Under the pieces are notes generated by a model. The model had not been told where the DNA came from. It searched no databases and saw only the letters and a list, made by a program, of their open reading frames with translations. Shown piece by piece: positions 33,430 through 37,024 of a DNA stretch of 37,024 nucleotides; the stretch's first letter is position 1, and each line of letters starts with the position of its first letter. Where the stretch lies: positions 1 through 37,024 of the forward strand of contig CAMCQR010000019.1 of NCBI GenBank assembly GCA_945877115.1, read 5' to 3'. The translations under genes and the position numbers were made by a program. Source of the DNA: Synechococcus sp. UW140 (lineage in GTDB: Bacteria > Cyanobacteriota > Cyanobacteriia > PCC-6307 > Cyanobiaceae).

Positions 33430-34827
33430 TCAAGTGCATGCCAACCCCCGCCTCGCCTCCTCGGCCAGCAATCCGGCCCAGTGATCCACCTGCTGTTGTT
33501 CTGCCGCCTCCACCATCACCCGCAGCAGGGGTTCGGTGCCGCTGGGGCGCACTAGAACGCGACCGTGGCCAGCCATAGCGGTTTCGGCTTGTTGGACGGC
33601 CTGCCACAACGGTTCACATTCTTGCCACTGGGTGCGCTTTCGGCGGTCCTGCACGGTGATGTTCACCAGTTTCTGGGGATAGGAGGTCCAGCTGCCATCA
33701 AGCCATTCGGCTAGATCCTGGCCGCGTCCATGCACCTTGGTGGCCACCTGGAGGGCCGTGAGCAATCCATCGCCACTCATGCCGTGTTCGGCCGAGAGGA
33801 TGTGGCCCGACTGCTCTCCCCCCAGTCCGGCCCCAAGCGCCTGCATCGCCGCATGTACGTACTGATCGCCTACGGCCGTGCGCTCCAGCAAGCCTCCGGA
33901 TTCAGTCCAGGCGCGCTCGAATCCCAGATTCGACATCACGGTGGCGACGATGCGGTTGTCGGGCAGCGCTCCGGCCTGTCTCAGGGCTGTACCCCACAAA
34001 TAGAGGATCTGATCACCATCGACGATGCGGCCGCGGCCATCCACTGCCAGCACCCGATCGGCATCGCCATCGAAGGCAAATCCCATCGCAGCCTCTTGCT
34101 GTAGCACCGCCTGCCGCAACGGTTCCAGGTGCGTACTGCCGCATCCCTGGTTGATACGGCAGCCATCGGGCTGGCCATGCAGCACGGTGAGATCAGCCCC
34201 CAGCTCTCGGAACACCTTCTCGCCGCAGGCCGTGGCGGATCCCCAGCAGAGATCGAGCACCACCTTCACCCCATCGAGCCGGGCCCCCTCCACGCTCGCC
34301 ACCAGGCTGTCGGCATAGGCCGCCAGCAGGTCGGAGCGGTCGGTGGCGGCACCATCCGCTGCCAGGTCGATGGGGCCAGCCTCGCCCCGCAGGCCCGCCT
34401 CAATCGCCTGTTGATCCGAGCGGCCGAGCTTGGCCCCGGAGGCGCCAAACACCTTGATGCCGTTGTCGTGGGGTGGATTATGGCTCGCCGACACCATCAG
34501 TCCACCGGCGGCGCCATGGCGGCGGATCATGCCGGGCACCGCCGGGGTAGGGCAGAGGCCCAGTTGCCACACCTGGCGGCCCGCCGCCGCCAGGCCGGCG
34601 GTGAGGGCCGCCACCAACATCGGCCCACTGCTGCGGGAATCGGTGCCGATCAGCAGCGGGCCCTCGGCTTTGAGCACCCGGCCACACCAATACCCGAGCT
34701 GGAGGGCCAGGGCTGGGTTGATCGCGGTGCCCACCCGGCCCCGGATGCCATCGGTGCCGAAGACGGCCTGGCCGGCAGGCAGGGGCGCGCCGATCGGAGC
34801 GCAGGCGTTGGCCGCAGGTTCGGCCAT
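33430..34827 (-). CDS. glmM: Phosphoglucosamine mutase
   Basis: Converts glucosamine-6-phosphate to glucosamine-1-phosphate on the way to UDP-GlcNAc for peptidoglycan and surface glycans. 465 residues. FGTDGIRGRVG near the N-terminus, the phosphoserine loop MVSASHNPPHDNGIK (catalytic Ser in ASHNP), the metal loop FAFDGDADRVLAVD, the sugar loop GGEQSGHILS and the phosphate-binding loop VLVRPSGTEPLLRVMVE are all intact. GEQSGH rather than GEMSGH/GGEESGG supports GlmM over phosphomannomutase. ATG 34827 gives a short Ala/Pro-rich leader. The small membrane-protein gene lies 49 nt upstream on the same strand. Confidence 0.95.
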   Translation of the reverse strand: MAEPAANACAPIGAPLPAGQAVFGTDGIRGRVGTAINPALALQLGYWCGRVLKAEGPLLIGTDSRSSGPMLVAALTAGLAAAGRQVWQLGLCPTPAVPGMIRRHGAAGGLMVSASHNPPHDNGIKVFGASGAKLGRSDQQAIEAGLRGEAGPIDLAADGAATDRSDLLAAYADSLVASVEGARLDGVKVVLDLCWGSATACGEKVFRELGADLTVLHGQPDGCRINQGCGSTHLEPLRQAVLQQEAAMGFAFDGDADRVLAVDGRGRIVDGDQILYLWGTALRQAGALPDNRIVATVMSNLGFERAWTESGGLLERTAVGDQYVHAAMQALGAGLGGEQSGHILSAEHGMSGDGLLTALQVATKVHGRGQDLAEWLDGSWTSYPQKLVNITVQDRRKRTQWQECEPLWQAVQQAETAMAGHGRVLVRPSGTEPLLRVMVEAAEQQQVDHWAGLLAEEARRGLACT

Positions 34828-34876
34828 GGGGCGGCGGAAGGAGGCTTGGGCAGGCTACGCGGGAGAACGCCGCCCG

Positions 34877-35098
34877 TCAGCGCCAGCGGCGCGGCCACCA
34901 CAGCCAGGCCAAAAGCTCCCACACCATCCAGAGCAGCAGGCCCCCCACCACCCAGCCCGGCAACCAGAGGAAAGGGGGCCAGGGGCGCAGCAGGGTGGTC
35001 AATGCGGCCAGGGCGGCCACCGCCAGAGCCCGTCGCCGTTGCTGGGCTCCCGGCAGGTCGTTGGGGCTGGACCGCAAGCCGTCCAACGGTGACCGCAC
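34877..35098 (-). CDS. Small membrane protein upstream of glmM (73 aa)
   Basis: From GTG 35098: a basic, Pro/Ser-containing N-terminus (RSPLDGLRSSPNDLPGAQQR), two close transmembrane helices (ALAVAALAALTTLLRPW and WVVGGLLLWMVWELLAWLWW) and a basic end PRRWR. The frame stays open far upstream (reading LARFSLPSVRSPLDGL in phase across the GTG) without any ATG, so the true start could lie earlier at a non-standard codon. I do not recognise the family. It is 134 nt from the divergent lytic transglycosylase start and probably shares a transcript with glmM. Confidence 0.6.
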   Translation of the reverse strand: MRSPLDGLRSSPNDLPGAQQRRRALAVAALAALTTLLRPWPPFLWLPGWVVGGLLLWMVWELLAWLWWPRRWR

Positions 35099-35232
35099 GC
35101 TGGGCAGGGAAAAACGGGCCAGGGGAACGGGGCGGCAGGGTGCGGAAATCCCTTGGAAGGGGCCTAGGAGAGGGCTTGCCCAGGGGGCTTCCGGTTGTCT
35201 GTTCAGAATGCCAGCGCGACGACCCCCTCGCC

Positions 35233-37024
35233 TTGCCCCGTCTCACCACCCTGCTGACCGTCTCCTGTCTTGGCACGGCGGCCGCCCTGGTGGGGGGGCG
35301 TCAGCTGCTGAGCCTGCTGCCGACCCTTACCCCCGCAACCCCCACCAGACACCTGGAACTGCAGCGCCGCTGGGCCCCGGATCCCTCCCGCCGGCGGGAG
35401 GCCAGCCTGTTGCTGCTGGACCAGGCCGCCGGTGATCGACAACGCCAGGGGCGATTGTTGATGGGCCAGGGCTGGGGCCGCGATGGGCTGGCGGCGGTGG
35501 TGCTCAAGCAACAGGCGCAGCGGGCCGAGGCCCTGCAACAGGAGCCTCAGGCGCAACGCCGCTGGCAACAGCTGCTGCGCCGCTTCCCGGGCACTCCCGC
35601 CAGCGCCGATGCGCTCTATGCCCTGGGCCGTCAGGATCCGGCCCTGCGCCACCGGCTGCTGGAGCAGTTTCCCGCCCATCCCGCCGCCCTGGCCGCCGCC
35701 CTGGAGGAGGGGCCGGCGCCGGCGGATCGGCTGGCGGGCGCCCTGCACCTGGCCCAGTGGGGGCCCCGCTGGCCCGGCGCCGACGAGCGCATCCGCCAGG
35801 TCTGCGGCCGCTCCAGCGACCGCCCCAACCTGGAGCAGCGGGCCCATCTGGCCGAAGGACTGGCGGAACTGGGCGCCGGTAAAGACGCCTTGACCTGCCT
35901 GAATGGGGGCCCAGCGACGGCAGCTGCCGCGCCGGTGATGGCCCAAGCCAACCCTTCCCCCCAGGATCTGGCGGCCCTCTCTCCCCGCGGAGCCTTGTTG
36001 TTGGCGGACGCACTCGCCAAGGGCGATGCGGGCCAGCAGGCCCTGGTCGCTCCGTTGTTGCTACAGGTGGTGAAGCAGCAACCAAAGGGCCCCGAAGCCG
36101 ACCAGGCGGTGCGGCGACTCAGCCAGGAGGAGGGAGCCGCCGTGGATTCGCGACTGGCGAGCTTGCCGCCCCAATGGCGCGAGAGCGCCCCGGTGCAGGC
36201 CCACCGCGCCAAGGCCGATCCCACCGGCCGGATGGCCCTGGAGGTGATGCAACGCTGGCCAGATGATGCCGCCAGCTGGGATCTGCAATGGGAGCTGGCC
36301 CGCAAGCAGTTACTAGCCGGCCAATGGGGCGGAGCCCTGACGGTGCTGCAGGCGATCGGGGCCGACCGGCTGCCGCCGCTGCTGGCGGCCCGCCACCGGT
36401 TCTGGAAGGGCTTCAGCCAGCACCAGCTCGGCCAGGATGAGGAGGCCACCGCCACCTGGCGGGAACTGCTGCTGCACCATCCCAGCGGCTATTACGGCTG
36501 GCGGGCTTCGGTGCAGCTGGGTGAGGGGGAGCTGCGGTTGCAGCCGGGCGCCACCGGTGCGGCGAATCTGCCGGCCCAGGTGGCCTGGAGCCCCCTGGCC
36601 AGTGGCGATGCCGACCTGGATCGACTCTGGCGCCTCAACCTCAAGGATGAAGCGTGGGAAACCTGGCGCACGCGCCGGGGCCAACCGGAGTTGAAAGACA
36701 GTCGAGCGTTGTTGCTGGAGGGCCGGCTGCGCCAGGCGGTGGGGGATGACTGGACCGGATTGCACCAACTGGAGGAGGCCAGCGCCCAATTGCGACCCGA
36801 TCAATGCGAACTGCTGCCGGCCATCGAGCAGGGCTTGCACCCGGTGCGCTTCGGCGACGACTTTGCCGCCGGGGCCGCCGGGGCGCGCTTGCACCCCACG
36901 GTGCCCCTGGGTGTGGCGCGGCAGGAATCCCGCTTCACGCCGGGGGTCAGTTCCGCCGCGGGGGCGGTGGGTCTGATGCAGCTGCTGCCCTCGACCGCCA
37001 GCGAACTGGCGGGTCGGCCAATCA
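35233..37024 (+). CDS. Soluble lytic murein transglycosylase (Slt70-like), 3' end outside the window
   Basis: About 597 residues are present, in a frame open to the right edge. The TTG at 35233 gives an N-terminal signal/anchor (LTTLLTVSCLGTAAALVGG); no in-frame ATG precedes it. The long middle part is alpha-helical and repeat-like (for example RRWQQLLRRFPGTPASADAL and ATATWRELLLHHPSGYYGWR), as in the superhelical U/L domains of Slt70. The catalytic SLT domain begins near residue 555: PLGVARQESRFTPGVSSAAG and AVGLMQLLPSTASELAG, with the catalytic Glu in RQESRF and the GLMQL motif. It cleaves glycan strands in the periplasm. The C-terminal remainder of the SLT domain is beyond the window. Confidence 0.9.
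   Translation, partial: MPRLTTLLTVSCLGTAAALVGGRQLLSLLPTLTPATPTRHLELQRRWAPDPSRRREASLLLLDQAAGDRQRQGRLLMGQGWGRDGLAAVVLKQQAQRAEALQQEPQAQRRWQQLLRRFPGTPASADALYALGRQDPALRHRLLEQFPAHPAALAAALEEGPAPADRLAGALHLAQWGPRWPGADERIRQVCGRSSDRPNLEQRAHLAEGLAELGAGKDALTCLNGGPATAAAAPVMAQANPSPQDLAALSPRGALLLADALAKGDAGQQALVAPLLLQVVKQQPKGPEADQAVRRLSQEEGAAVDSRLASLPPQWRESAPVQAHRAKADPTGRMALEVMQRWPDDAASWDLQWELARKQLLAGQWGGALTVLQAIGADRLPPLLAARHRFWKGFSQHQLGQDEEATATWRELLLHHPSGYYGWRASVQLGEGELRLQPGATGAANLPAQVAWSPLASGDADLDRLWRLNLKDEAWETWRTRRGQPELKDSRALLLEGRLRQAVGDDWTGLHQLEEASAQLRPDQCELLPAIEQGLHPVRFGDDFAAGAAGARLHPTVPLGVARQESRFTPGVSSAAGAVGLMQLLPSTASELAGRPI

Noticed and set aside
34650-35276. Minus-strand frame of 208 codons between glmM and the transglycosylase
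   Set aside because: Pro/Arg/Ala low-complexity frame overlapping glmM in another phase; the 73-residue frame with two membrane helices is the more credible gene.
34430-35435. Plus-strand frames before the transglycosylase, including an ATG at 35208
   Set aside because: They are out of phase with the frame that encodes the SLT-domain protein; the ATG at 35208 reads into a Pro/His/Arg-rich shadow.
1-37024. CRISPR array, prophage, transposase, restriction or toxin-antitoxin system
   Set aside because: No repeat-spacer pattern, no transposase, integrase or nuclease-antitoxin pair could be recognised on either strand.

Overview
The window is a GC-rich (roughly two-thirds G+C by eye), densely packed chromosomal segment of a picocyanobacterium, most like the high-GC Cyanobium / freshwater Synechococcus group. 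The clues are a clpR-clpP3 pair, an IctB-type membrane protein, families found mainly in cyanobacteria (DUF4359, DUF3177), a single-RRM glycine-rich RNA-binding protein, and the order miaB-ddl-ftsQ-ftsZ-panB-hemW-PIN/TRAM-clpR-clpP3-ilvC-cobD, which I recall from marine and freshwater picocyanobacteria. I see no prophage, insertion sequence, CRISPR array or plasmid function.

Layout. 1-1.65 kb: the 5' part of a CodA-like amidohydrolase (cut by the left edge), a DUF4359 protein, tRNA-His(GUG) and its terminator. 1.8-4.1 kb: an overlapping minus-strand pair, an enolase-superfamily epimerase followed by a DUF1611 P-loop protein; this combination matches the DgcA/DgcN D-glutamate pathway. 4.2-5.6 kb: miaB. 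6.05-9.8 kb: a cell-wall/division cluster (ddl, an unknown membrane-anchored protein, ftsQ, ftsZ) closed by a perfect bidirectional terminator. 9.96-10.04 kb: a small SRP RNA on the minus strand, directly upstream of and divergent from panB. 10.06-17.7 kb: panB, hemW (its 3' end overlaps panB), a PIN/TRAM protein, clpR-clpP3, an NTF2-like protein, ilvC and cobD. 17.7-19.9 kb: a two-gene polysaccharide cassette (glycosyltransferase and initiating sugar transferase).

19.9-22.7 kb is a lower-GC, more accessory stretch: two small unknown proteins, a fatty-acid-hydroxylase-family membrane enzyme, an orphan Nif11 peptide, the RRM protein with its terminator, and a conserved-looking 82-residue protein. 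22.9-25.75 kb is a tightly coupled minus-strand operon (flavin reductase, uvrC, secreted small protein) with 4-nt overlaps. It is divergent from coaD, which is followed after 1 nt by a coiled-coil DivIVA/SepIVA-like protein. 27.3-28.3 kb holds two overlapping minus-strand genes of unknown function (one DUF3177). 28.3-32.7 kb is a coupled plus-strand run: a FIST-domain protein, trmB, ictB and a BadF/GlcNAc-kinase-family protein, followed by a methyltransferase of lower GC. The right end has glmM and a tiny membrane protein on the minus strand, divergent from a soluble lytic transglycosylase that runs off the right edge.

Themes. Many genes serve the envelope: Ddl, FtsQ, FtsZ, GlmM, the lytic transglycosylase, possibly the epimerase and the GlcNAc-kinase-like protein, and the polysaccharide pair. 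The rest is housekeeping in tRNA modification, proteolysis, cofactor synthesis (PanB and CoaD both in CoA synthesis, HemW, CobD), branched-chain amino acids and DNA repair. The most interesting leads are the DgcN/DgcA-like pair, the coaD-linked SepIVA-like protein, the orphan Nif11 peptide in the lower-GC stretch, and the SRP RNA packed between a double hairpin region and the panB start.
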